A stretch of DNA of 64,000 nt, from contig NC_092579.1 of the NCBI RefSeq assembly GCF_037975245.1, positions 25,899,166-25,963,165 on the forward strand, written 5' to 3'. Positions 51,110 to 63,825 of this stretch are shown one piece after another. Position 1 is the stretch's first letter, and each line of letters begins with the position of its first letter. Below the pieces are notes generated by a model that saw only the letters and a program-made list of their open reading frames with translations, made no database searches and was not told the DNA's origin. The DNA comes from Apostichopus japonicus. Its lineage: Eukaryota; Echinodermata; Holothuroidea; Aspidochirotida; Stichopodidae. Made by a program: the position numbers and the translations under genes.

Positions 51110-52185
51110 ACCGATCAAAATCGACATAGCTTGTACCAATATCGATCGGAATATGTCGATTTAAATCAGTATATATTTATCTTGTATAGAGTCAACGAAT
51201 CTGCTAGGAATGAATTTGACAGACTTGTCAAAAATATCCAAACTACTAACGAACATCCTCTACATTCCAAGCTCAATTCTCTGTGCAATAAAACAAATTA
51301 TAATTTGAGAAATCCAAATAGAACTCGTTTATTTATAGAGTAGCCCTTTTTGTACAAAACGGCTCCTTAGATCCTTTATTGCAGCTTTTTGATAATGTTT
51401 GAAAATTTTTACTCTTTAGGAACTCGTTTTATTTACAGAGTAGCCCCTTCTTTTGTAAACTGGTAAAGACAGCTTCTTAGATCCTTTGTTGTAGCTTTTT
51501 ATTAACTTTTGTAACGCTTTTTATTGTTCATTATTATCTTAATCTCATAAACTTTTATATCTTAACCTGTATTTTTTGATGTTCTGTATATTGTTATATT
51601 TTTATCTTATTTATAAATTTCTCTGTAAATTTATACTGGAATAAAGAAATGAAAATGAAATATATGTCAATTGAAATCGGTACATGTCAATTTAAATCGA
51701 CGTATACCAATTTCAATCAGAATGTGTAAAATCGGTATTTGCCAAGATAAATCGGTATAGCCACTTTAAATAGACATATACCGATTTAAATGGATTAATA
51801 CTAGTTTTTAATCGACATATCATCGACTTATCGCATTGGTAGGTTTGTTTTCCACGATTTCAGGATTGATTGACAGCTCTGGTGTATTTGAAGTTCCCGT
51901 TAAATAGAAAAAGAAAGTTATGTGGGTTTTTATGTTCACCGGAAATGTAGTTCGACATTGAGAAACTGCATCGTTGTCAATTGTTCTCAAAATCGTTGAT
52001 ATCGAATATACTAATGAGGTACATCGATGACATACCGAATTAAATTGGTATAATGCGATTTAAATCGCTACATGCCAACTAAAGCTTGTAAATAAGTCAA
52101 TTTGAAACTAGTAGATGTCGAATTAAACTGTTATAATTCCATTAAATTGACATTAAATTGGTAGCTTATATATGTCGATTTCCCT
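51110..52185. repeat. Degenerate AAATCGGTATA / TATGTCGATTT repeat cluster
   Basis: Short words ATGTCGATTTAAAT, AAATCGGTATA and ATACCGATTT occur in both orientations at 51110-51175 and 51660-52185. The LINE end described separately interrupts the cluster. Alternating inverted words suggest a decayed palindromic satellite. Confidence 0.55.
51145..51660 (+). mobile_element. 3' end of a non-LTR retrotransposon (LINE)
   Basis: A short open frame ends NEHPLHSKLNSLCNKTNYNL RNPNRTRLFIE at 51343, resembling the extreme C-terminus of LINE reverse transcriptase proteins. A roughly 100-base 3' UTR segment occurs twice in tandem (TAGAGTAGCCC then CTTAGATCCTTT). It ends in an AATAAAGAAATGAAAATGAAA tail. 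5'-truncated, as most LINE copies are. The family was not determined and the 5' boundary is approximate. Confidence 0.5.
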
Positions 52186-52960
52186 CGATCTGATGCAGAT
52201 AGTCCGCCATAGTCGTGATTATGATTTTTATGATATATTGTGATGGGATATTTTATCGAAAGATATTAACAAAACGTCATTGTAAAACAGTAGGCCTAAT
52301 GTTTAACTTCCTACATAATTTCAAATTTCTATGTTTGTCACAGGAACACTCTTGGTGTTCCAGCACGCGGGTTGACAACAAAATTTCACTGTGGTCCACA
52401 GCATGATTGTCACCTTAGGCTATAAGGGAGGGACGGGGTGGGTTGTGTGCGCCTCCTCTTTCAGGTTTTTATTCTTTAATTAAGGTATGCCAAGATGCAA
52501 ATTGGTGCTATGGTTTTTATTTCCTTCGGTAACTTCATATGAACCTCCAAGAACTTCGAAAAGCAAAATTTTCATCGATGTTTTAGGTCAGTATCTTATA
52601 ACTGTTTTGTTTTATAGTAACAAAGAGTTACTTTTTGAAATACCAAATTAATTGGTCCTGATATGCGATAACACGTATGATTCGTTTTAAGGAAAACTTA
52701 CATAATGTCTTCATTTTTTTTTTAAAACTAAAAGCAGATAAAGGCAAGAACTTGTTGTTACAGATTCAAAATGAGATGATTTAATCTACTATATCCAAAT
52801 GTTTGGCTAAAACACGGTATTCGAGGATAAAATAAATATACCGGCCTACGGATAGTTATCTAACAGAGGCTAACCAAGTATTGCAGAAATTGAATAAAGC
52901 AATGTGATGTTAGTGCTTTTTAATTGTGTGTGTTGCGGTGCAAATGATCGATTAAAACAC

Positions 52961-53160
52961 TTAATGAGAGGGGAAGTTCTTGTAGGGATCCTCCATTAAG
53001 GCCCCGAAGCCAAAAGTTTGCGGGATATATACGGCGTAGCATGTAGGGTTGCCCTTACACTCAGAGAAGTTAGTCAAACTAGCTGATGAATAAGGAGAGA
53101 AGTATTTGCCATGGAAGGTTGTGTTTGTATCAGTATCTAAATCAATCCTTTTTACTGTGA
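52961..53160 (-). CDS. Possible terminal exon of an unrecognised protein
   Basis: A 66-residue frame with a protein-like composition: ITVKRIDLDTDTNTTFHGKY, then SECKGNPTCYAVYIPQTFGF and a stop. It is preceded by TGTAGCAG, usable as an acceptor. No family recognised. Fragments further upstream on the same strand do not join to it in a convincing frame, so it may be chance or a pseudogene. Confidence 0.25.
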
Positions 53161-53700
53161 TCATCTGCTACAGTCACTAACTAGCCTGAAAGAATAAGAC
53201 ACGTTGTTTTCGCAGCCATATGTTATATAAGAGATGCATAGACACCTTACGTGCAGAACAATTGTATACTCATTGTGAATGTCACCAGTGTAAAATTGTA
53301 ATATTGACACAGCAGCCATCTGATCGGAGAAGAGGTTACACCAGCAAACATGTGAAAAGAGTAGCGGAGGTACATGTAGTGAACGTTGAGCAGTGATCCT
53401 CTCCAAAGATGTCATCATATTCCGCAGAGTCTTTTTCCCAAATCGATCGGGTCTCGTTTGTGAGATGAAAGTATGATATATGTATCATAATATACATCAG
53501 AGGACACCAATGAAATTGTATAAACATTTGATAACCAGTATGCAAGCCCTGTATTGGATCGGTTCTGCTGCGTTTTGGGCACATGTATATGAATTAAAAT
53601 TTTGCTGAAGCCCAAGAGAAACGTTAAATTGTGAAAATGATCAATTCTGCTGAAAAAAATTCCCTTTCAATTGTCAATGAGTGAAATTGTGCAACATTGT

Positions 53701-53925
53701 TTAGACTATATGGAGAGTATATGCAATATCCACATGACCTTGCAGTTCACATATGTGACACAATTGATACATAGGGGAAGCGATCGTTTTGGCATAACGT
53801 GATACGTCTTGAAGTGCAAAGAATTTAAAGTATGTTAGGCCACTTTGAAAAGGATGCAACTGGTACTTCATTAGTTCTATAGTGTTTAGAAAATCTTCAA
53901 AACTGTAACTTATATGCCTTGTTAT
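53701..53925 (-). pseudogene. Possible carbohydrate-sulfotransferase-like fragment
   Basis: The frame reads SYSFEDFLNTIELM, then SPMYQLCHICELQGH. Type-2 carbohydrate sulfotransferases (HNK-1/chondroitin 4-O class) have SFEEFLxYI followed by a PxYxLCxPC phrase, which this weakly resembles. The frame stops shortly after and no partner exon was recognised. A hAT-like element has inserted about 80 bases upstream. Tentative only. Confidence 0.22.
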
Positions 53926-54004
53926 GTCCGTCAAAAAGAAAACAATAAAAAAAAAATGTCACAATGACGTACAAAATATCAGTTTAATCAAGATGTTCTT
54001 TGGG

Positions 54005-55396
54005 CAGGGTTGGCCGGTTTTTACCGGGCGGTTTTTACCGCCCCGGGAAAAACAAGCTTTTTACCGGGAGGTTTTTCCCACCTATAAGTGGGAAAAACTG
54101 GGAAAAACCTCAAATTATATAGAATTCCTAAAAACTCATGTGGAACTTGTGGAGGAGCATAGAATCTACAAGAAAATGGCATCTTATGGTAGGGGGTTGG
54201 GTTACATCCAAAGAACAGCTATGATCTATAACTTGTGAGTTTACCGATTAGACTATTATAAATAATTCAAATAAATAATATATTGGATGCTCAAATCAAC
54301 CAACTTTATTTTCCTATCGAGATGCATAATTCCATTATCTAGAGAATGGACTTGTATCAAACTGTTGGTGCCTCCTAGGGCTATGGTTCGTCAAATTATA
54401 CATGCCACATAAGTCCGCTCAGATCCAAATGATGATTCACATCCAAGAACGATCACTTCATGTCTGCGATAAATTGTACTCTGTTCACACTTCGCACTAG
54501 GCACTGTACTATGCTTATATTGCTTATAGACACTGTACTAAGTGACTGTTGTGACATCAACTAATTTGAGAATAAGTAACAATTGGAACAGTTACTTGTG
54601 TTGTTGATACTCCTACCTCTTCAGTTAGCCTATACACAGGAAGTGCCCAGTATCACCTCACCTGTCCACCTCAAAGTGTTTAATCACTCATGCATGAAGT
54701 TGTATAATAATTGGACCATGTTTGCATCAAGGTAAACAGTTTGGTTGTGTGAATGGCTCCATAGGGCCATTGTGCGTTTAATACTTTAATTGGGCCCATG
54801 TGCCTTACAAAGTTTCAAAGCAGTTTCTATTGAGCCCCCTGGATTGAAGTTCACCTCAATAGACTGTTGCCTACTGTATTAATGGAATGGAATGAACTGT
54901 CTGAGCACATAATATTATATTATTATATGGTTCCTTGTCCCTTTGAGGCTTTGGATGCCATGGTTCGCCACTTCGTTCTATCCTCCGCTGTTCATGCCAC
55001 ATAATAGGCCTGAAGAATTTAGGAGGGGTGAATGTCCCAGTGTAGACCTATAATGGTTTGGGCAATAGGCAATGCTTTTTTTTTTACTGCTAAAGAGATC
55101 GTGACAGAATAACTACACATGTGCAATACGAAAAATACTCTTTTTCCCACAAAAAGTAGAATAAGAATGTGATAAAATAGCTCAAAATGAAGCTAAGAAA
55201 CTCCCATATTCAATAAAATATGCCTGTCATGAAACAATATCGTGCCTACTGATGACCCTGCATTTTACGGACAATTAATACTAGTTTTCGAGACGGAGGC
55301 GGTTTTTACCGGTATTTACCAGTTTTTCCCGGTTTTTACCTGGTTTTTACCGCTTAGTGGGAAAAACAGGTTTTTCCCGGGAAAATGCCAACCCTG
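54005..55396. mobile_element. Non-autonomous hAT-like transposon with perfect 8-bp target duplication
   Basis: The termini CAGGGTTGGC and GCCAACCCTG are perfect inverted repeats. TCTTTGGG flanks both ends (53997-54004 and 55397-55404). Both ends carry repeated GGTTTTTACCGG and GGGAAAAAC words within the first 100 bases, as expected of subterminal transposase-binding repeats. No transposase frame in the 1392-bp interior. Confidence 0.88.
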
Positions 55397-55424
55397 TCTT
55401 TGGGGAGTATGAAGGTTTGCGAAC

Positions 55425-55700
55425 TTTGACCTTATAAGAAGTTTGACCTTATAAGAACCTTGAAGTGTAGTAGAGTTGTTGTACTCACTAGGGTGGACCG
55501 AACTAGTACATGTGAAGTTTACTAAGATCTACTTTTGGAGTTATCGTGTTTACAAGGTTTTCAGACTTTGAACTCAAAAAGGTTCCAAATGAACTTTGAC
55601 CTCCTTAATGCAATATGGTAATTATGCTCAAATGACCTTGTCTTTACGCAAAACAGTAGGGTTGTTTTACTTAGGTGCTTTCATACACCAAATATTATCA
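55425..55700. repeat. TGACC-family repeat, interrupted by the hAT-like element
   Basis: Units with CTTTGACCTTATAAGAA, TCGTGTTTACAAGG and GAACTTTGACCTCC. The hAT-like insertion ends only 20 bases before this block. Confidence 0.6.
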
Positions 55701-55723
55701 TTCATCGAGCTTTGCTTATGAAG

Positions 55724-56094
55724 CACCCAACGTACATGGCTTTGATCAGTTTGTACTGTAAATAAGAGAAAACCGTTAATCAGTGTATACTGAAGTGTGT
55801 TATAACACCGTAACACGTGTTAGACCTGTCAGCAGATGCTACTGTGCACCCAATGTACATGGCTTTGATCACTTTGTATCTGTGAATAAGAGAAAACCGT
55901 TAATCAGTATAAACTGAAGTGTGTTATAACACCGTAACACGTGTTAGACCTGTCAGCAGATGCTACTGTGCACCCAATGTACATGGCTTTGATCAGTTTG
56001 TATCTGTGAATAAGAGAAAACCGTTAATCAATATAAACTGAAGTGTGTTATAACACCGTAACACGTGTTAGACCTGTCAGCAGATGCTACTGTG
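55724..56094. repeat. 123-bp tandem repeat, three copies
   Basis: CACCCAAYGTACATGGC begins copies at 55724, 55847 and 55971. Each contains GTTATAACACCGTAACACGTG and GTCAGCAGATGCTACTGTG. The copies are more than 95 percent alike by eye, so the amplification is recent. Confidence 0.9.
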
Positions 56095-56449
56095 GATATG
56101 ACTAACAGACGAATTCATTACTCAAAGGCTGTTTCAACTAATAACAACACGAGTCTTAACAACTGTCCCTATATTTGACTAGTAAATATACCTTGTAAAG
56201 ATGTTTCAAATTGCAGATTTTAAGCGTTTTGCAGTAAAGTGTCATCCACTTTCTGTTAAAATGTGTGCGAAATTATTGGCGAAACCTTTAGAATATTCTG
56301 GTTAGTCCAGTCAATCCTTATGCATAGGATTGTGTGTTTAGTGTTTTCTGTTTGTCAGTCCTAAGTATTAACTGGTCATAAATATAACACATATCAGTTT
56401 TATCTGATTAACGCATGGTACTCAACTGTACCAGTTTAAACTGTAAAAG

Positions 56450-56720
56450 CCATGACAATCGGGTTATCAAATTTACAAGGTTGCCAGACTTGACCTTTGG
56501 CGACCATCAATGGCATTTCACCTCTGCAAATTGTAGGATACTTATACTTAAACAAATTGACCCATCTACCAAACTGAACTTTATAAAAACTTTTTTAAGC
56601 TATCCTTTTTACAACATTTGTTGACCATTCAGGCTGGGCATATTCACATACCATGAGTGAAGTTGAACTGCAATGTTTTAGATATGAGAAATAGTGTTTA
56701 CGAGTCCATTAAGGCGTCAA
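56450..56720. repeat. TGACC-family repeat fragment
   Basis: Contains CAGACTTGACCTTTGGCGACC and the usual downstream phrases in diverged form. Confidence 0.5.
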
Positions 56721-56729
56721 AAACATAAG

Positions 56730-57970
56730 CACATAACTACTCACAAATTAACACACACCATCGCATATAATTCCTTTGGCCTTGTCAAGGAATCAAAATC
56801 CATACGTTAGATAATGATTGTCTCTTCTCTAACGTTATTTTCTCCGCAAGGTCAGCTTCCTAACAAGATTATCATGACCGATATAAAAGTTTGATTTGGA
56901 AGAATATTGTCATTTAATATTTATGGAATACATTTTAAAATAACATGGGATGTAGATACCAACTAGCATCGAAAAATACAGAAAAATACAGATTTAAAGA
57001 AGGGTAAATGAACTTATTGACTATAAGAACAGGTTAAAACCTTAAAACATCATTTTACCATATCTGCGCATGTAGTTATAAATTGTCGGTCGACTACTTT
57101 GGATACTTCAAGAGCAGGTGCACATCAACGTTGGAGACGGCCGACTCTCCACAAACTAACGCATAGCAGGTGGCCATAGTTGCAGGTAATCATGGAACAT
57201 AGCTATCAACCTGTTTTCCTATTTCGTATATAATTTGATCTGTATTTGTTTTGGAGCACTGACACTAGGGAAAGATCTTATCAGACCTCAACCATTAAAC
57301 TACGAATTCTATGATGGACGGCTTATAGTAATCTTTACAGAATATCCCATCGCACGACTCCAAATAGTAGAAACCATTTATCGTTGAGTTGAACTTGGAA
57401 TTCTAATTATCTTATGCCTGTTTTTCTTACAGAGAAAGTACATGGTGCTGAAGTTTAAGAGGTATCATCCCCAGGCTAATGTTTCAGCCTGCTGCATGAA
57501 TGCCAGTATGATATTTGTCAATTGCAATCCACGCAGCCAATGATTTAAAGTTGTTAATTTTATCCTGTTGAATTGAATCATATCCCAGCAGTAAAGATAC
57601 TTCCAATGTTATAATATTGAAATAAACATTCGTTTTACATTTGATTGTCTCTCATGATTGATGCAATGGAAGTCGATATACCAGTGACATAGTTGTATGA
57701 TAAAATGATAACAGAGATCGATCCTAAGAATTTATCACAGAATCACCAGGATGTACTCACTTTGAAAGTTAAACAAACGATCTTCTCAATTAAAATTACA
57801 GTTAAATAATGATTCTTCGTGAGATATCAAATGCACAAGCTATATGTGGCAATACACCTAGATTGGATCTATTGAAATGATAAATTATGTTAACAAATAC
57901 ATAATACCTAGTAAGTTTATAGTATTGGTAGCAGCCCCAGGAAGAGTTGCATTTTCACTTCATCGTCTGC
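56730..57970. other. Non-coding stretch, nothing recognised
   Basis: AT-rich sequence without supported exons, repeats or RNA genes. Confidence 0.45.
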
Positions 57971-57977
57971 CTCCTGT

Positions 57978-58195
57978 TGTTTAAATCCATTTCCTTATTG
58001 AGCATGATAGGTAAGTACAACTACACGGTAAGCAGATATACAATGCCTTGCACATCTGTCTGTGACTAACAGTGTGAATATAGTATTGTTTAAATCCATT
58101 TCCTTATTGAGCATGATAGGTAAGTACAACTACACGGTAAGCAGATATACAATACCTTGCACATCTGTCTGTGACTAACAGTGTGAATATAGTAT
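57978..58195. repeat. 109-bp direct duplication
   Basis: TGTTTAAATCCATTTCC begins at 57978 and again at 58087. The two copies differ by about one base over 109 bases (ATGCC versus ATACC), so the duplication is very young. Confidence 0.92.
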
Positions 58196-59760
58196 CGATA
58201 TCACTAATCTTTCATTCTACGACTTTACAGGCAAGTAATAATATTTCTATCTTCTTTGTAACATCATCTAGAGTTAGATGAACATTAATTAATAGCAATG
58301 GGCCACTTCATATTGACTCAAATTCAGACATTTGTAATATTCTGAAACTGTAACAGCAATTTATCATACATGCTATGTGACGACACAAAATACAGATTTG
58401 CACTGACTAATTAGAATCGAACAATTAGTTGATTTAGTAGTTGTGACTTAGTAGTGAATCAGAAACTTCTAATAATTAAATAATACCTTTCAAGTACCAG
58501 ATTCCTGGTATTTATAGCATTATATAGTTTTATAATAGAGACATGCAAGGGGACTGACCTTCCAGACATAACTAGAAAGCTACTCAATAAACTTGTGGCA
58601 ATTAGTGCTTATGTTTAAGCCTAGGAGGCAATAAGAGTGTTAGTAACATCTTAGGCAACGAGACACACATCAATACTGTGATAGACAGCAACACAAGCCC
58701 CCACTGAGTATTAGATCATGTGGTTCAAAGAAGAGAAGAAATTGTCAAGTTCATTGCTGTTCATGTGAAAACATCTGACTAAACAAACCAGTGCCATAGA
58801 TTCCTTGACTTGCCATAATGCTAGCCAATAACAGTCGCAAAACTAGAAATTGAGAAAGTTTAGTTGCCAAGTAATAACGCTCACTACATCATCATGAAAT
58901 CTTTGAGTGAAGATAAACTGTGTTCACAATTCAACTTGATACTGATGTGATTAAATTTGTCGTAAAACTGTTAATTGTAAGGTATTTTCAGGACATCCTA
59001 GGTGAGCTAGCTGGCTATAATGTCATACTTATCGAGTTGAATCTTTCCACTCAAGAAAATGTGATAAATGGTTGTTTTTTTATCTCATGACCTAACATGC
59101 AATGACACCATGCAGATTTTGAATGATGGAAAAAAATATCCATCTTCTTAACTGCAAAATGATTGTTTCATCAATTAAGCAACGCAATCATCATTGTCAT
59201 TGCAGTCTTTGTCATCAATAACTGTTCTGATAAAGGGTTCATATGATGAACAACTGCCTTGAGGACATATTACAGTTGGAATGTTCCTTCTTCATATATT
59301 AGTGTGAAGAGTAGTGCAAGCCTCTAAAGATTACATCACAGCTCCACTAGTGCTTAAGTTCATGTTCATCTTTCTTCAATGACTTTGTCTATTTTCTATA
59401 GTAGCTAATATTCAGTAGACTGCATTATCACTTTTTCCTTCTTTGAAAAGTTGCATTAAAAATGTTATTAGCTGTGATAATTCAGGACAAAAGCAACTTC
59501 AGCCCCAATTCTATAATATGCAAATTGTAGGATATCACAAATGTTCATAACTTCACATCAAGCAAACAAAAATTCTCATCCACAAGCAATTCTTGCTTGA
59601 TTGGCTGTCTTTATGTTCAGAATCAAACAGAGGTGTGTAAAGGTAACCACTCCTAATATACAACGTTTGTTAATGCCAAGACGGTCTCCTCTCATGATAC
59701 GAAATCAAGCTTTACCGGCTGGTAAACCATTCCAACACGTACGACACCAGACATCATGTT
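58196..59760. other. Non-coding stretch, nothing recognised
   Basis: No exon, repeat or RNA gene could be supported. Confidence 0.45.
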
Positions 59761-59776
59761 CCTGGTAATGTGTAAT

Positions 59777-60223
59777 CAGGTATGTGCCCAGTATTTCCTG
59801 AGTGCCGGGTATACTGATCGCCGTCCTGGGGAAGGTGCTCAAATGCCAAATGCTGGCACTTGTATAGCTTTTTAAGCACATACACAAGTGCTAGTTTTGC
59901 TAACAATTTACACTTTTTGAATGTTTTTTTAGTGAAATATATTACGTACCTGATAAAAGTTATTAGTTTGTTTCAAAGAGATTTTACAAGGGACCGATTG
60001 AGAGCCGTAAGTAATGTTTCTCGCATGTGTAACTGATGCATTATAGTCTGTATGATTTTGGCATAGGCTAGGCCCAATTTATGTTGAATATATTGTTAGG
60101 AATGTCGGGATTTTAGATGAAAATAGTGCTGGGCGGGATTCACGATTTTTTAGACAGTGCTGGGCGGCAATCTTTAGTGCTGGGCGGGGTTGCCCAGTGC
60201 CGCCCAGCGTGGGCACATCCCTG
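59777..60223. mobile_element. Probable short hAT-like element
   Basis: The left end CAGGTATGTGCCCAG and the right end, read inward as CAGGGATGTGCCCACG, are inverted repeats. AGTGCTGGGCGG occurs three times near the right end (60127-60190) as subterminal repeats. No convincing 8-bp duplication flanks it, which lowers confidence. Confidence 0.5.
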
Positions 60224-60299
60224 GTAATACATACAACATGTGTAATACATAAAGCATGTGTAAACATGTGTAATACATACAGCATGTGCAAGCATCAAG

Positions 60300-62360
60300 C
60301 TTACTAATGTGCATTAAATGAACAATATCATCTTTTCCTACATAACTTTTTATTTGACTAAACTGAATATCCAAACAGGTGATAAACCGTTCAACTTCCA
60401 CTTGAATGTTATATTTTCTTCCCACCATGAAGTAAAGTTAAAGGTCTATGGACACCTAAAGGTCCATGAACAACATTGTCCTAATCACACTAATGAGCAT
60501 TAGAAAACATCAAAATCCACCAAAGATTGACCATTTGTACAAGTCTTTTCACAATTCTAGTTTTATTTATGAATAAACATTATATGATTATGCACATTGA
60601 TGTTGTATAGGGAGTGACTGCCTAATTGTCTGTTAAGTCATTCCTTTGTTTTCACAACCTACATTCAAGGACACTGAATACAGTTAATGGGCTTAAAGTG
60701 CTCTTTTAAAATATTTTATTGTCTTCTTTGAAAAGAGGAACATCACATTATCCAAATGATATATATGGGCTTGTAATTAGGGATTAACTTATTAAAGGGC
60801 AAAACTAAGAAATGTTGTTAAGGCAACATTCCACGTCATAGTTTGCACATATTCTGAGTTTCCCCAGATTTATCTAAACTTTCAATTGTGTACAGTATAT
60901 CCTGGAAATGAAGAAAGTTTCCACAAAATGTCAACAGATTTTGAATGAGATTTAACACACACAACAAATGTACTGAATATGAGGCAAATTGGCTAGGTGT
61001 CCAAAGTATTTTTAAAAAAACTACATTTTTAGCATGTTGCATAAATATCACAATAGCAACAATAGATTTAAGTCTACTTCTCCACACCACTGTTAAGAGT
61101 GGATGTACTTAGCCTAGCCTACAAAAGAACCAGTAATGAAGTGATTACTATCTGAAGAAAATTGTCAGTTTATTGCACCTTTTCGGACAAGAAGGAAAAT
61201 GTTTTTACATCTTCATACATCGATCATTGCATAATCATTTTCAGTGAGCTTGGCAGAAAGTAAAACTGGCTAAAAGTTGCATCCTGCTACTATACAAACT
61301 AGAATGACATTATATGACATAAATCCCTGAGACCTCATCACCAACTTGCTTTAAAAGATAAATGCTCATGTTATGAATCTGATGCCACAACCTTCCTCAC
61401 CAAATATTTGCTGTGAAGTAAGCCACACAATTTTGAAACACTATATTTTGCCAGTAACTATCATTGTAACATAAGTACATGCCAAAATGTCATGAATCAG
61501 TATTTAATAATCACCTTAATCCCAAACTAGAACTCTACCAAAGAACCTGCTATATTATTCTATCACCAAAAAAATAAAGATGAAACTTAAACCTTGGAGT
61601 TTACACTGTCACCTAATATTCTTACTTTTATGATTCGACAATATTATCCCCATATGGCCAAATGCATAGATATGATTTTAATGGGAAAGAGCTGTGGATC
61701 ATGTAACAGCAAGGGATCATAATTAATCATACTTGCATATCTATGTACTTTAATTAACATAATATAACCGTCACTTTGTCAGTGACGAGGCTCACAAATC
61801 ACACAGAGTAAAGTAAACTTCTCTCACAAGATATTATATCTTGAGCTTGAAGGATGACATCACTAATTCTCCCACAGAGCTCTCTGATGATGATGCTGAC
61901 ACAATCACCACACTGTTGTATTAAGTGATTTTTCATGACAGCAAACAGCTAAAAACATAAACCATTGAGTCCATTGATAATTCTACCATTTGCAATGATG
62001 CCCCAACAGTTTGTTAATTTCAAGATCTCATTTGTCAATTTTAACATCTTTATTCATCATGCATTGCACAAAACATAAACTCCTGAAATTCTGTGTCTGT
62101 TTATTCTCTTCTTTATTAATCCATTTAAGAAAACATTTGTCACTTATATAAACTGGTCTCTCCTTCACAGGCGACTCGATTACAAACAGATTTTGAGATG
62201 ATATTATTATTACAATTCTGGGGATGATGAGCTATCCAGTCTCTATATTAATATCACACTAGTGATACCATGGTTTCTAATTATTTCGCTCTTACACATC
62301 TGAATGTGTAATCCATGAATACACAGCACTGTCCTGCAGGCAACTGGCTGAATAAACAAA
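60300..62360. other. Downstream region of FDXR, including its 3' UTR
   Basis: AT-rich non-coding sequence. On the minus strand AATAAA occurs at 62105-62100, about 260 bases past the FDXR stop codon, and is a candidate polyadenylation signal. Nothing else recognised. Confidence 0.4.
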
Positions 62361-62361
62361 G

Positions 62362-62507
62362 CTATTTTTCATGTTGAGGTCTGAATGCAATTTTCAGCAT
62401 CTCTGTTATGTCTGAGATCTTTTCCCTGGGTTTAGATTGCAACTGGCCACGCTGTCGTTCTTCTTCATCAATGTTCAGCCAGTCCGTAAATGTCACAGTC
62501 TTAACAC
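62362..62507 (-). CDS. FDXR: NADPH:adrenodoxin oxidoreductase, terminal coding exon
   Basis: A mitochondrial flavoenzyme that passes electrons from NADPH to ferredoxin, for steroid hydroxylation and iron-sulfur cluster assembly. This exon encodes only its last 48 residues: GVKTVTFTDWLNIDEEERQR, then GQLQSKPREKISDITEMLKI. These fit the family end pattern GVxPVxFxDWxxIDxxExxRG, then KPREKxxDxxEML. It begins after TCCTTCTCTTCTCAG, completing a split glycine codon, and ends at TAG (62362-62364). The nucleotide-binding domains must be encoded by exons beyond position 64000; none was recognised in 62508-64000. A few extra residues follow the usual end. Confidence 0.85.
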
Positions 62508-62789
62508 CTGAGAAGAGAAGGAAAGAAGGAATATGAGCACGAGATGGACTATTGCATAAACAAGGAAACTGTCTGCATGCTGTTTGCAAACGGGTTGTTT
62601 TTACATACTCTGACCAGGTAAATGCATCCTATCTGAACAAAACAGAAAAGAAAGCAATCCCCATTACAATAAAAGAACAACTGAATTTGACCATTCTCAG
62701 AAATTGAAGAATGGGAATAAATGTGTGAAGTATATTCCCAGGAATGCAAATATGCATTGTGGTTTTGATGATATAATTGGTTGCATCCT

Positions 62790-63500
62790 TCATCGAGTAT
62801 GATATCTCAAGATTCCCTTTGTGAGAATATTGTGCTAACAAGGTTTCCACAAACTGTTGCCTGTTTGAAGGGTTGCAGACTTGATGATCTCGAAAGAGCT
62901 TTGGGTCGACAATGAAAGAAACATGGTTCATTTTAATACACAATGTGGAACACCTACATGTTAAATACAGACTCAACCATATATTTCGTTCTTGAGATAC
63001 TGTGTTTAAAAGGTTTAATGGATGTTGACCTCAAACAACATATGACACACCTATTAAAAACAAAGAATGTTGAACTCAATATGGAACATCCAGTTTCAGC
63101 TCCATCAAAGTTTCCCTTCTTGAGATATTGTGTTTACAAGGTTTCACATTTGACTGATGCTGACCTAAAATGACCTCTATCCACCACCATAAACCATGGG
63201 CTTCTTGAATTCATGGGGTGTTTACATACAAGTTTGGGATCCATGCAAGCTACCCTTTTCAGATTACAAGTGAGGCATTACACACATATATTATACAAAC
63301 AAATGATCAAGAGTGCAACCGGTTTCCGACTTTGACCAATGTTGACCTCAAATCATGTTTGGCCTTCACAGACTGTAGGGTTATTGTACTCAGTAGCATG
63401 GACTGACAAACACACTATGAACATCATCCAAGCTTTATTTTTTGAGTTTATAGTGTTTGTAAGTCAAGGCATCACATATATATGCCACTATCATTGCATA
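62790..63500. repeat. TGACC-family repeat, tandem degenerate units in an FDXR intron
   Basis: Four or so units: TTCTTGAGATACTGTGTTT, then TGTTGACCTCAAACA; CTTGAGATATTGTGTTTAC, then GACCTAAAATGACCTC; and AATGTTGACCTCAAATC. Spacing is about 145 bases. Plus-strand orientation as in most other copies. Confidence 0.65.
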
Positions 63501-63682
63501 AATTCCTTTTGCCTTTGGCAAAGAATAAATAAAGTGAAACCTGACTTTGTCTAATAGTAATATTCTTCCAGCAGTCACACCAGTAGTATAAGATGCTGTT
63601 GCTGTTTGATAGTTTCATAGTGTTTCAAATGTCATGAAAAAGTGTTGATTATGCATGAAGGTATCATAATCTTGCTGATGAG

Positions 63683-63825
63683 CATACGCGTAGGAGGCGG
63701 GGGGGGGGGGAGGCTGCAGCCCCCAGCCAAATATATTTGTGAAAATTCGGGAACTATGCTGAGGTTTCAGGCACCTACTGAAAGAAAAATAAGTTGCCAT
63801 GTGTTTTTCAATGGTTTCAATCGGA
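63683..63825. mobile_element. Element end with poly-G and GCCCGAA-type words
   Basis: GCATACGCGTAGGAGGCGGG with a long G-run, then GGCTGCAGCCCCCAGCC and GTGAAAATTCGGGAACTATG. It is the reverse of the block at 44654-44915. Only one end is recognised. Confidence 0.55.

Noticed and set aside
53336-53584. Resemblance of EKDSAEYDDIFGED to the beta-1,3-galactosyltransferase ExxxYxDII motif
   Set aside because: The following DFxDxYxNLTLKT segment is absent and the frame stops; too short to call.
59777-60223. Claiming a proven hAT insertion
   Set aside because: Inverted ends are present, but the flanking octamers TGTGTAAT and GTAATACA do not match.
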